From Streptomyces sp. CB02959 (GTDB taxonomy: Bacteria > Actinomycetota > Actinomycetes > Streptomycetales > Streptomycetaceae), in NCBI RefSeq assembly GCF_002803155.1, contig NZ_NNBP01000009.1, forward strand, positions 359,882 to 423,881: a DNA stretch of 64,000 bases, written 5' to 3'. Positions within the stretch are counted from its first letter, which is position 1. Every line of letters starts with the position of its first letter. The translations under genes were made by a program, and so were the position numbers. Shown one piece after another: positions 57,250-64,000 of the stretch. Below the pieces are notes generated by a model, which saw nothing but the letters and a program-made list of their open reading frames with translations, was not told the origin of the DNA and did no database searches.

Positions 57250-58287
57250 TCAGATGCCGTCCACCTCGGCCACCGTGAACGGCTGCGGCGTCCCCTTGCC
57301 CATCGGGCCGCCCTTGTCGAACTGGGAGCGGACGACGAACATGCGGCCGCCGCTGTGGACGAGCGTGGTGGGGATCTGCAGCGCCCGGTCGGTGAGGGCG
57401 CGCTCCCTACGGGCGGACCGGCCGTCGTCGCCGACCTTCCACCGGCTGATGGTGTCGGTCGCGTTGTGGGCGACCCAGAGGGTGTTGCCGCGCATGTCGA
57501 GACCGTCGCCGTGCAACGCGTCTCCGCCGTGCAGGGCGACCTGGCGTACCGCGCCGGACGCCAGGTCGACGCGGTAGAGGGTGCCCGCGGTCATGTCGAC
57601 GGTGAGCAGGTAGCGCCCGGATGGGTCGGCCACGATGCCGTTGAGTGTGACGGTGCCGGCCGGGACCGGGTGGAGTACCCGGCTCAGGTCGTAGGCCGCG
57701 GTCAGTTCGGCACGTCCACCGTGCGCGGCAGCCCGTGCCAACTGCCCGGGGGTGACGCGGTAGAGGACGCCCCGGTAGCTGTCGGTCAGATAGGCGCTGC
57801 CGTCCGGGGTGATCGCCAGGTCGTTGACGAACGACCTGGCGCTTCCCGTCACGTCGAAGCGGGCGACGAGCCTGCGGTCGCGCAGGTCGTAGACGGCGAC
57901 ACCGGCGGTCGAGTCGATGACCCAGAGGCGGCCGGCCCGGTCGACCTTCAGACCGTTCGCGGTGGTGCGCCCGTCGGTGCCGGACGGCAGGAAGATCCGG
58001 GCGGCGTGGTGCCCGGGCGTCGCCTTGTACACGGCGCCGGTGGTGTACGAGCCGACGTAGAGATCACCGGTGCGCGGGTCGGCGGCGATGCCTTCCGGAT
58101 AGACGCGGTCGCCGGGCAGGTCGTACGCGGCACGGACCCGGGCGCGGGGCTCGTGCCGGGCGGCGGTGCCCGCGGACGGCGCGGTGTCCGCGGGCCGGGC
58201 GCTCGCGGTGGCGGTCGGCGGCACGACGGCGGCCGTCAGGGCCAGCGCGGCCGCAGCGAGAGCGCGGCGGGTGCTCGCTTGGGACAT
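57250..58287 (-). CDS. Secreted SMP-30/gluconolactonase-like beta-propeller protein
   Basis: This 345-residue protein has a signal peptide (residues ~1-30, ALAAAALALTAAVVPP). It then shows repeating six-bladed-propeller motifs: YPEGIAADPRTGDLYVGSYT, GLKVDRAGRLWVIDS, FVNDLAITPDGSAYLTD, LNGIVADPSGRYLLTVD and GLDMRGNTLWVAHN. The DP.G.LYV / NDLA..PDG blades are those of the SMP-30/LRE family, often lactonases or sugar-binding proteins. The N-D and D residues for metal binding are present in several blades. It is divergent from a MarR gene with a palindrome between, so MarR probably regulates it. Confidence 0.88.
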   Translation of the reverse strand: MSQASTRRALAAAALALTAAVVPPTATASARPADTAPSAGTAARHEPRARVRAAYDLPGDRVYPEGIAADPRTGDLYVGSYTTGAVYKATPGHHAARIFLPSGTDGRTTANGLKVDRAGRLWVIDSTAGVAVYDLRDRRLVARFDVTGSARSFVNDLAITPDGSAYLTDSYRGVLYRVTPGQLARAAAHGGRAELTAAYDLSRVLHPVPAGTVTLNGIVADPSGRYLLTVDMTAGTLYRVDLASGAVRQVALHGGDALHGDGLDMRGNTLWVAHNATDTISRWKVGDDGRSARRERALTDRALQIPTTLVHSGGRMFVVRSQFDKGGPMGKGTPQPFTVAEVDGI

Positions 58288-58354
58288 GGGTGGTTGCCTC
58301 CCCGTTCACGGCGCCTGTGGGCGTACCCCCAGGCAATCGAATGAGCACGAAGTT

Positions 58355-58390
58355 AAGTTAGAACTCTAACGATCGTCAAGGCACTAACTT
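58355..58390. promoter_or_regulatory. MarR-type operator between SMP-30-like and MarR genes
   Basis: GTTAG-AACT-CTAAC (58357-58370) is a perfect short palindrome. A longer pair, AAGTTAG (58355-58361) and CTAACTT (58384-58390), surrounds the region. Both lie between the divergent starts, and the AT-rich GTTAG core is typical of MarR sites. Confidence 0.65.
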
Positions 58391-58446
58391 TGGATACTCA
58401 TTGCCGGACGAGGCCGTACCTGCTATATGGCCGTTACGATGCGGGG

Positions 58447-58890
58447 ATGACGTCCATGCCCGTGTCCGAGCGCCTCGGTTCCTCCATCAAGCGCGCCGAG
58501 CAGGCCCTGAACGGCGCCAAGAACGCGGCGCTGAAGCCGGCCGGCCTGACGGTCCCGCAGTACGCGGCCCTGCTGCACAGCTCCGAGCGCCCCGGCATCT
58601 CGGCCGCGGCTCTGGCGCGGGCGTGCGGAGTGACACCGCCCACGATGAACACGGTGCTGAAGAACCTCCAGGAGCGCGGCCTCATCGAGCGCACTCCGCA
58701 CGAATGGCACAGGAACATCCTGGAGATCCGGCTCACCGACGAGGGCCGCGCCGTCATGGAGAACGCGGACGCGCGGGCGGTGCGGGTGGAGCGGGCACTG
58801 GCCGCCGAGTTCACCGACGAGGAAAGGGCGGCACTGGTCGGCCTGCTCGGCCGGTGCGCCGCCCTGCTCGATTCCGTACGGCCCGCCTGA
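58447..58890 (+). CDS. MarR-family regulator
   Basis: This 147-residue winged-helix protein carries GLTVPQYAALLHSSERPGIS and then the recognition region AAALARACGVTPPTMNTVLK. The wing (LIERTPHEWHRNILEIRLTDEGRAVM) and a C-terminal dimerisation helix follow. ATG 58447 follows CGGGG. It probably represses itself and the divergent SMP-30-like gene through the palindromes at 58355-58390. Confidence 0.9.
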   Translation: MTSMPVSERLGSSIKRAEQALNGAKNAALKPAGLTVPQYAALLHSSERPGISAAALARACGVTPPTMNTVLKNLQERGLIERTPHEWHRNILEIRLTDEGRAVMENADARAVRVERALAAEFTDEERAALVGLLGRCAALLDSVRPA

Positions 58891-59004
58891 GACGACGCCC
58901 GGGGACGGCCGACCGCGACCAGGCAGCCTCGGGCCTCGACTCTCCGCCGGAACAGGGTCGTGGACGAACGGGGCACCCCCGACCTACGCCCCCCGAACCG
59001 GCGA

Positions 59005-59038
59005 CGTCCAGGCCGGTCGGCATCGACCGGCCTGGACG
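59005..59038. terminator. Perfect terminator between MarR and katG genes
   Basis: A perfect 15-bp stem, CGTCCAGGCCGGTCG and its complement, has a GCAT loop. It lies 12 bp past the katG stop and downstream of the convergent MarR gene. Confidence 0.9.
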
Positions 59039-59049
59039 CGCCCCGGTGA

Positions 59050-61257
59050 TCAGGCGAGGTCGAACCGGTCGAGGTTCATCACCTTGTCCCACGCCGCGAC
59101 GAAGTCGTGCACGAACTTCTCCTTCGCGTCGTCGCTCGCGTAGACCTCCGCGACGGCACGCAGCTCGGAGTTCGAACCGAAGACCAGGTCGGCACGGGTA
59201 CCGGTCCACTTGACCGCACCGCTCGCGTCACGGCCCTCGAACGCGTCCTGCGCCGAGGACGTCGACTTCCACGTCGTACCCAGGTCGAGCAGGTTGGCGA
59301 AGAAGTCGTTGGTCAGCGTGCCCGGGTTGTCGGTGAGGACACCGTGCTTGGACTGCCCGTGGTTGGCGCCCAGGACGCGCAGGCCGCCGACGAGGACGGT
59401 CATCTCGGGGGCGCTCAGCGTCAGCAGGTTCGCCTTGTCGAGCAGCAGGTACTCGGCCGGCAGGCGGTTGCCCTTGCCGACGTAGTTGCGGAAGCCGTCC
59501 GCGGCCGGCTCCAGCGCGTCGAACGACTCGACGTCCGTCTGGTCCTGGACGGCGTCCACGCGGCCCGGCGTGAACGGCACCTCGACGTCGAAACCGCCGT
59601 CCTTGGCCGCCTTCTCGACGGCCGCGCCGCCCGCGAGCACGATCAGGTCGGCCAGCGAGACCTGCTTGCCGCCCGCGGAGTTGAAGGAACCCTGGACGCC
59701 TTCCAGCGTGCGCAGCACCTGCGCCAGCTCGTCCGGGCCGTTGACCTCCCAGTTGCGCTGCGGCTCCAGGCGGACACGGGCGCCGTTGGCACCACCGCGC
59801 TTGTCGCTGCCGCGGAAGGAGGAGGCCGAGGCCCAGGCGGTCGAGACCAGCTGGGAGACCGTGAGGCCGGAGCCGAGGACCTGCTCCTTGAGGGAGGCGA
59901 TGTCCGCGGCGTCGATCAGCTCACCGGTGCGCTTCGGCAGCGGGTCCTGCCACAGCAGCACCTCGGAGGGGACCTCCGGGCCGAGGTAGCGGACGACCGG
60001 GCCCATGTCGCGGTGCGTCAGCTTGTACCAGGCACGGGCGAAGGCGTCCGCGAACTCCTCCGGGTTCTCGTAGAAGCGCCGCGCGATCGGCTCGTAGATG
60101 GGGTCGAAGCGCAGCGACAGGTCGGTGGTGAGCATCGTCGGGAGGCGCTTCTTCGACGCGTCGTGCGCGTCGGGGATGATCGCCTCGGCGTCCTTCGCCA
60201 CCCACTGGTTGGCGCCGGCCGGGCTCTGGGTCAGCTCGTATTCGTACTCGAAGAGGTTCGTGAAGAACCCGTTGCCCCACTGGGTCGGGGTGCTGGTCCA
60301 GGTGACCTCCAGACCGCTGGTGATCGCGTCGCCGCCCGCTCCGGTGCCGTACGAGCTCTGCCAGCCGAGGCCCATCTGCTCCATCGGCGCGTCCTCGGGG
60401 TCCGGGCCGACGTTGTCCGCCGGGCCGGCGCCGTGGGTCTTGCCGAAGGTGTGGCCGCCCGCGATCAGGGCGACGGTCTCCTCGTCGTTCATCGCCATGC
60501 GGCGGAACGTCTCCCGGATGTCGCGGGCCGCGGCGATCGGGTCCGGGTTGCCGTTGGGCCCCTCGGGGTTGACGTAGATGAGGCCCATCTGGACCGCGCC
60601 GAGCGGGTTCTCCAGCTCCCGGTCACCGGTGTAGCGCTCGTCGCCGAGCCAAGTCTGCTCGGGGCCCCAGTAGACGTCCTCCTCCGGCTCCCACGCGTCC
60701 GGGCGGCCGCCGGCGAAGCCGAAGGTCCGGAAGCCCATCGACTCCAGTGCGACGTTGCCGGTGAGGATCATCAGGTCGGCCCACGAGATGCTCTTGCCGT
60801 ACTTCTTCTTGACCGGCCACAGCAGACGGCGGGCCTTGTCGAGGCTGGCGTTGTCCGGCCAGCTGTTGAGCGGCGCGAACCGCTGCTGACCGGCGCCGGC
60901 GCCACCGCGGCCGTCGCTGATGCGGTACGTACCGGCGCTGTGCCAGGCCATCCGGATCATGAGCGGGGCGTAGGTGCCGAAGTCGGCGGGCCACCAGTCC
61001 TGCGACGTCGTCAGCACCTCGGCGATGTCCCGCTTCACGGCCGGGAGGTCCAGACTCTTGAACGCCTGGGCGTAGTCGAACTCCTCGCCGAGGGGGTTGG
61101 CCACGGCCGGGTTCTTGGCGAGGATCTTCAGGTTGAGCCGCTCCGGCCACCACTGACGGTTTCCGCCGCCCTGCGTCGGGTGCGCGGCCCGCCCGTGGGC
61201 GACCGGACAGCCCTCCGTCGTGGCCTCTACGGCCTGTGCGTCTTGGATCTCAGACAT
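59050..61257 (-). CDS. katG: Catalase-peroxidase KatG
   Basis: This 735-residue bifunctional heme catalase-peroxidase is of full length. The distal pocket has IRMAWHSAGTYR with Trp105 and His106. The Met-Tyr-Trp adduct partners are Tyr228 in LIYVNPEGP and Met254 in RRMAMND. The proximal His269 lies in AGGHTFGKTHG. The C-terminal, heme-free second domain (~430-735) is complete. It removes hydrogen peroxide. GGAAGGG precedes the ATG. Its promoter region is shared with a divergent Fur-type gene, which is probably its peroxide-sensing repressor. Confidence 0.98.
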   Translation of the reverse strand: MSEIQDAQAVEATTEGCPVAHGRAAHPTQGGGNRQWWPERLNLKILAKNPAVANPLGEEFDYAQAFKSLDLPAVKRDIAEVLTTSQDWWPADFGTYAPLMIRMAWHSAGTYRISDGRGGAGAGQQRFAPLNSWPDNASLDKARRLLWPVKKKYGKSISWADLMILTGNVALESMGFRTFGFAGGRPDAWEPEEDVYWGPEQTWLGDERYTGDRELENPLGAVQMGLIYVNPEGPNGNPDPIAAARDIRETFRRMAMNDEETVALIAGGHTFGKTHGAGPADNVGPDPEDAPMEQMGLGWQSSYGTGAGGDAITSGLEVTWTSTPTQWGNGFFTNLFEYEYELTQSPAGANQWVAKDAEAIIPDAHDASKKRLPTMLTTDLSLRFDPIYEPIARRFYENPEEFADAFARAWYKLTHRDMGPVVRYLGPEVPSEVLLWQDPLPKRTGELIDAADIASLKEQVLGSGLTVSQLVSTAWASASSFRGSDKRGGANGARVRLEPQRNWEVNGPDELAQVLRTLEGVQGSFNSAGGKQVSLADLIVLAGGAAVEKAAKDGGFDVEVPFTPGRVDAVQDQTDVESFDALEPAADGFRNYVGKGNRLPAEYLLLDKANLLTLSAPEMTVLVGGLRVLGANHGQSKHGVLTDNPGTLTNDFFANLLDLGTTWKSTSSAQDAFEGRDASGAVKWTGTRADLVFGSNSELRAVAEVYASDDAKEKFVHDFVAAWDKVMNLDRFDLA

Positions 61258-61748
61258 GGGAACCCTTCCGGATGAGGCGGATCACCGTGCTCAGCAACCG
61301 CCGGCAGTGGACAGTCGGGAACAGTCGGGGCGTGGGCCCCATTGGACGACCTTGGTCTCGTCGACGGTCTCATCGACCGGGAGGCCGTTGTCGTCAGACG
61401 CGGCCGGACCGGGCCGTGTCGATCGCGCGATCGACGCCGTCGCGGCCGGTTCGCTGTCGGCAGGACCGATACGGCGGACGGGTCCGGCCGCGGTGAGCGT
61501 GCCGCGGACCCGTGCACGATTCAACGGTAGTTCTGGCCCACGTGACGGCATAGCCCGGAGGCGAGCGCCTCGACGCCGAGGTGACCACCGTCCAGGCGCC
61601 GGCACCCCACGCGTGGACGATGCGCTCGGGCCGCCGACGACCGCCTGTTCGCTGCGGTGACTGTCCGCGACCGGCGCAACAGGATTCGGTGGTGAGCGGA
61701 CGCCTCTGGTGAACCGTCACGTGCTTTTCCCTGCGATTGTCTCGTCCC
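61258..61748. other. Long katG leader / intergenic region
   Basis: About 490 bp without a convincing gene. It contains a 12-bp tandem direct repeat (GGTCTCGTCGAC 61356-61367, GGTCTCATCGAC 61368-61379). If katG is transcribed from the promoter near 61768-61795, this would be a very long mRNA leader; a nearer promoter was not found. Confidence 0.45.
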
Positions 61749-61795
61749 TTGGCTGTCGCCGGAACCGATCCTACGATGGACCGGATCCAAGTCAA
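61749..61795. promoter_or_regulatory. Overlapping divergent promoters of the Fur-type gene and katG
   Basis: Plus strand: TTGGCT (61749-61754), 17-bp spacer, TACGAT (61772-61777). Minus strand: TTGACT (61795-61790), 16-bp spacer, TAGGAT (61773-61768). The two -10 hexamers overlap by two bases, so the two promoters should compete and a single bound repressor could block both. Confidence 0.6.
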
Positions 61796-61855
61796 TATGG
61801 CGACCAGATCCGTACGAATTCTTTCGCCAGACGTTGCATTGTGAGGCTGGTGACC

Positions 61856-62266
61856 ATGAGTGACCTGCTGGAACGGCTTCGCGGACGCGGCTGGCGGATG
61901 ACCGCCCAACGCCGGGTCGTCGCCGAGGTTCTCGACGGCGAGCACGTCCACCTCACCGCGGACGAGGTCCTCGCCCGCGCCGCCGCCCGACTGCCGGAGA
62001 TCGCCCGGGCGACCGTCTACAACACCCTCGGTGAGCTCGTGTCGCTCGGCGAGGTCATCGAGGTGACCACCGACGGCCGCGCCAAACGCTACGACCCGAA
62101 CGCACACCGGCCGCACCACCACTTGGTGTGCTCGCGCTGCGGCGCGATTCGCGACGTCCGGCCCGGCGGGGACCCGCTGGCCGATCTGCCCGCCGCCGAG
62201 CGGTTCGGCTTCACCGTCTCCGGCGTTGAGGTGACCTACCGGGGCCTGTGCCCCGACTGCACCTGA
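61856..62266 (+). CDS. Fur-family peroxide regulator (CatR/FurA/PerR-like)
   Basis: This 136-residue metalloregulator has an N-terminal winged helix (RGRGWRMTAQRRVVAEVL, then EIARATVYNTLGELV). The C-terminal domain has a His-rich metal site (HRPHHHLVC) and two CxxC pairs (Cys92/Cys95, Cys132/Cys135) for structural zinc. Streptomyces CatR and FurS and mycobacterial FurA repress catalase genes and themselves, losing DNA binding when oxidised. Here the gene is divergent from katG rather than upstream in the same operon as in furA-katG. ATG 61856 is chosen by homology; a GTG at 61841 is also in frame. Confidence 0.9.
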   Translation: MSDLLERLRGRGWRMTAQRRVVAEVLDGEHVHLTADEVLARAAARLPEIARATVYNTLGELVSLGEVIEVTTDGRAKRYDPNAHRPHHHLVCSRCGAIRDVRPGGDPLADLPAAERFGFTVSGVEVTYRGLCPDCT

Positions 62267-62318
62267 GTCGGGGCCCGCCCGGCACGCGTGCGCCGCCCAC
62301 CGGCGCGCCGGTGGTCCT

Positions 62319-62918
62319 TCACCGCCTGCGCGCCAGCGTCACCCCGTCCCGCACCGGCAGCATCACCGACTCCACTCGCTCGTCGCCGGCGATCAGGTCG
62401 TTCAGGCGGCGCATCGCGACATGGTGTTCCTGCTGGTACGCGGGGTCGAAGACGCGACCGCCGAGGAAGACGTTGTCCAGCACGACCAGGCCGCCCGGTC
62501 GCATCCGCTGGATGATCTCCTCGTAGTAGACGGGGTAGTTGACCTTGTCCGCGTCGATGAAGGCGATGTCGACGACCGGCTCCTCCGGCAGGGCCCGCAG
62601 GGTGTCGACGGCCGGGCCGAGCTTCAACTCGATCCGGTCGGCCAGGCCGGCCCGTTCCCAGGCCGGGCGGCCGAGCGCGGTCCACTCGTCGCTGACGTCG
62701 CAGGTGAGCAGACGGCCGTCGGCGGCCAGGCCCCGTGCGATACAGAGGGCCGAGTAGCCGGTGAAGGTGCCGACCTCCACGGCGAACCGGGCGTTCACCA
62801 GGCGGGTCAGCATCGTCAGCAGCGCCCCCTCGTCGTGGGAGACCTGCATCGTGGACGCGTTCCCGGTGGCCTCCCGCGTCGTGGCGGCCAGGTCCTGGAG
62901 CACCTCGTCGGGATCCAT
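62319..62918 (-). CDS. Class I SAM-dependent O-methyltransferase (methyltransf_3 type)
   Basis: This 199-residue enzyme resembles caffeoyl-CoA/catechol O-methyltransferases: SAM-binding VEVGTFTGYSALCIARGL, then LTCDVSDEW, the metal-binding DIAFIDADKVNYPVYYEEI with the conserved Asp pair, and GLVVLDNVFLGGRV. It probably methylates a catechol-like hydroxyl with Mg2+. The ATG at 62918 is slightly downstream of the usual family start, so the protein is a little shorter than most. The conserved hypothetical and YbjQ genes lie upstream on the same strand. Confidence 0.9.
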   Translation of the reverse strand: MDPDEVLQDLAATTREATGNASTMQVSHDEGALLTMLTRLVNARFAVEVGTFTGYSALCIARGLAADGRLLTCDVSDEWTALGRPAWERAGLADRIELKLGPAVDTLRALPEEPVVDIAFIDADKVNYPVYYEEIIQRMRPGGLVVLDNVFLGGRVFDPAYQQEHHVAMRRLNDLIAGDERVESVMLPVRDGVTLARRR

Positions 62919-62982
62919 GGCGGCCTGCCGCCGGTCTCCCGGCTCGGGATGCCGCCTCCGGCCTCCGTAGTGCCGGGTGGGG

Positions 62983-63417
62983 TCAGTCGCCCAAAACCAG
63001 CCTCTCCAGTGCTGCCCGGGCCCGGGCGTCGGACCCGGCTCGGGCGGCGATGGCCTCCGCCAGCTCCCGCACCCACTCATCCAGGGGAACCGGGCGCCGG
63101 GAGAGGACCACGCCCCGCACCTCCTTGCAGACTTCGCCGCTCGGGCGGCCGCCGGAGAGGTCGAGCACCAGCCGCTGCTCGCCCAGCGAGACCTCCAGCC
63201 GGGCCACCCTGCCTTCCCGTCCGGCCAGCCGGTCGGCCATGCCGCGCTTGCGCTCCACCGCCACCGATCCCGGTGGCAGCGCGTCCGCCAGGGTCCCGGT
63301 GAGCACCTGGGCGTACAGCTCAAGAACGGCGGCGTCCCGGCGCAGTGCGGCGGCGAGGAGTTCGACGGAGGCGGGATCGCCGCCGGGCTCGGACGGCACG
63401 GGGTGGTGGGAGGACAT
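62983..63417 (-). CDS. Conserved hypothetical protein
   Basis: This 144-residue soluble protein is mostly helical with charged stretches: ELLAAALRRDAAVLELYAQV, then VAVERKRGMADRL, a strand pair (VARLEVSLGEQRLVLDLS), and LDEWVRELAEAIAARAGSDA. I do not recognise a named family. It starts 48 bp after the YbjQ-type gene on the same strand and is probably co-transcribed with it. The ATG at 63417 is the first in the frame. Confidence 0.7.
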   Translation of the reverse strand: MSSHHPVPSEPGGDPASVELLAAALRRDAAVLELYAQVLTGTLADALPPGSVAVERKRGMADRLAGREGRVARLEVSLGEQRLVLDLSGGRPSGEVCKEVRGVVLSRRPVPLDEWVRELAEAIAARAGSDARARAALERLVLGD

Positions 63418-63464
63418 CAGCGCGGCGGCCTTTCGTTTCGGTCCTGGGGCGTCGGGGGCGTGCT

Positions 63465-64000
63465 TCAGCCGTCCAGGCTCAGCACCATCGTCGGACGCTC
63501 GATGACGTGATCGTCGCGCAGCGGCCGCACGGCCGTGCCGATGGCGAAGAACTCCGTGGTGTGCCCGCCCCAGCGGTGGTTGTGCGAGTTGAGCTGGACG
63601 CCGACGATGCCCTCCGCGTGCAGTTCCTCGGCCTCCCGCTGCATCCGCTCCATGGCCAGCTCCCGCGCGTCGTACAGGGCCTGTGTGAACGGTTCGATCT
63701 CCACGTTCTTGCCGATGTTGGAGAACATCGAACCGAGCTTCTGGTGCGCGATGTGGTAGACGCAGGTGCCCATCACCATGCCCAGCGGGGCGTACCCGGC
63801 GCGGACCAGGGTCCAGAAGTCCTGGCCGCTCAGGTCCGAGGTGAACGGCGCACCCTTGACGTTGCGCCAGCTGCCGTTGCCACCGGGCGCGGGCTCGTCG
63901 GCCTTGACCGCGGTGCCGATGGCGATGAACTCGGCGATGTCGCTGCCGAACTCCCGCGCCTCGACCGAGAGCCGCACGCCCACGATGCCATCCGCACCGA
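63465..64000 (-). CDS. YbjQ-like protein with two repeat domains, 5' end outside the window
   Basis: The visible C-terminal ~175 residues contain two copies of the YbjQ/DUF74 strand pattern: first DGIVGVRLSVEAREFGSDIAEF with FIAIGTAVK, then EGIVGVQLNSHNHRWGGHTT with FFAIGTAVRP. YbjQ proteins form beta-rich pentamers and are often called heavy-metal-binding, though this is weakly supported. The frame is open to the window edge at 64000, so the N-terminus and start are not seen. The stop is at 63465. Confidence 0.85.
   Translation of the reverse strand, partial: GADGIVGVRLSVEAREFGSDIAEFIAIGTAVKADEPAPGGNGSWRNVKGAPFTSDLSGQDFWTLVRAGYAPLGMVMGTCVYHIAHQKLGSMFSNIGKNVEIEPFTQALYDARELAMERMQREAEELHAEGIVGVQLNSHNHRWGGHTTEFFAIGTAVRPLRDDHVIERPTMVLSLDG

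Noticed and set aside
59107..61275. 722-codon plus-strand frame opposite katG
   Set aside because: katG is unambiguous. The opposite frame is a codon-bias artefact.
1..64000. tRNA, rRNA or riboswitch genes
   Set aside because: No cloverleaf-like or rRNA-like segment was noticed by eye. A tRNA or Rfam scan was not possible here.

Overview
The window is a 64 kb piece of a very GC-rich actinobacterial chromosome, almost certainly Streptomyces. GTG and TTG starts are frequent and the DasR-type operator, the chitinase promoter and the secreted proteins are of Streptomyces type. There is one rare in-frame TTA (bldA-type) codon, in the P450 at 13,921. I see no rRNA, tRNA or CRISPR array. The species cannot be named from this sequence.

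Layout. 1-5,711 is a worn accessory stretch: the start of a possible IS630-type transposase, a P-loop kinase-like gene, the last 67 codons of an IS5-type transposase, a DUF2975/HTH pair with a palindromic operator, a flavoprotein, a small lipoprotein, and two truncated genes (a transposase with a nonsense codon and a secreted peptidase) that abut head to head. 5,930-15,156 is an uptake and catabolic region: MHS transporter, PucR-type regulator, TetR, amino-acid permease, YtcJ-type amidohydrolase and a P450. A GH18 chitinase (15,428) with a DasR-type promoter follows.

17,039-22,449 is the most interesting part: five minus-strand genes with overlapping stops and starts, encoding a phytanoyl-CoA-dioxygenase-like enzyme, a DUF6271-like protein, an ornithine-decarboxylase-like PLP enzyme, a GNAT and an MFS exporter. 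This looks like a compact small-molecule pathway that I cannot match to a known product. Its upstream region is shared with a divergent GH3 beta-N-acetylglucosaminidase gene and carries three DasR-like sites, so it may answer to GlcNAc.

25,407-37,868 holds a SpoIIE-type phosphatase, a ferredoxin/ferredoxin-reductase/P450 set, a GH15 enzyme, a LAL-type LuxR regulator and small membrane proteins. 37,940-45,549 holds a baeRF-like protein, GPP34, SRPBCC, SDR, a RimK-like ATP-grasp, and ArsR/NIPSNAP and LysR/cupin divergent pairs. 45,809-58,890 is rich in secreted and cell-surface proteins: an M64 peptidase, a phosphorylcholine-phosphatase-like HAD, a Ser/Thr kinase with an extracellular LamG domain, SH3-like and beta-rich secreted proteins, and an SMP-30-like protein with a divergent MarR. 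It also has a TetR/membrane-protein/FAD-monooxygenase operon with twin operators. 59,050-62,266 is an oxidative-stress module (katG and a divergent Fur-type repressor with overlapping promoters). The window ends with an O-methyltransferase, a conserved hypothetical and a YbjQ-type protein cut by the edge.

Seven long perfect or near-perfect hairpins, mostly between convergent genes or just after 3' ends, mark probable terminators.
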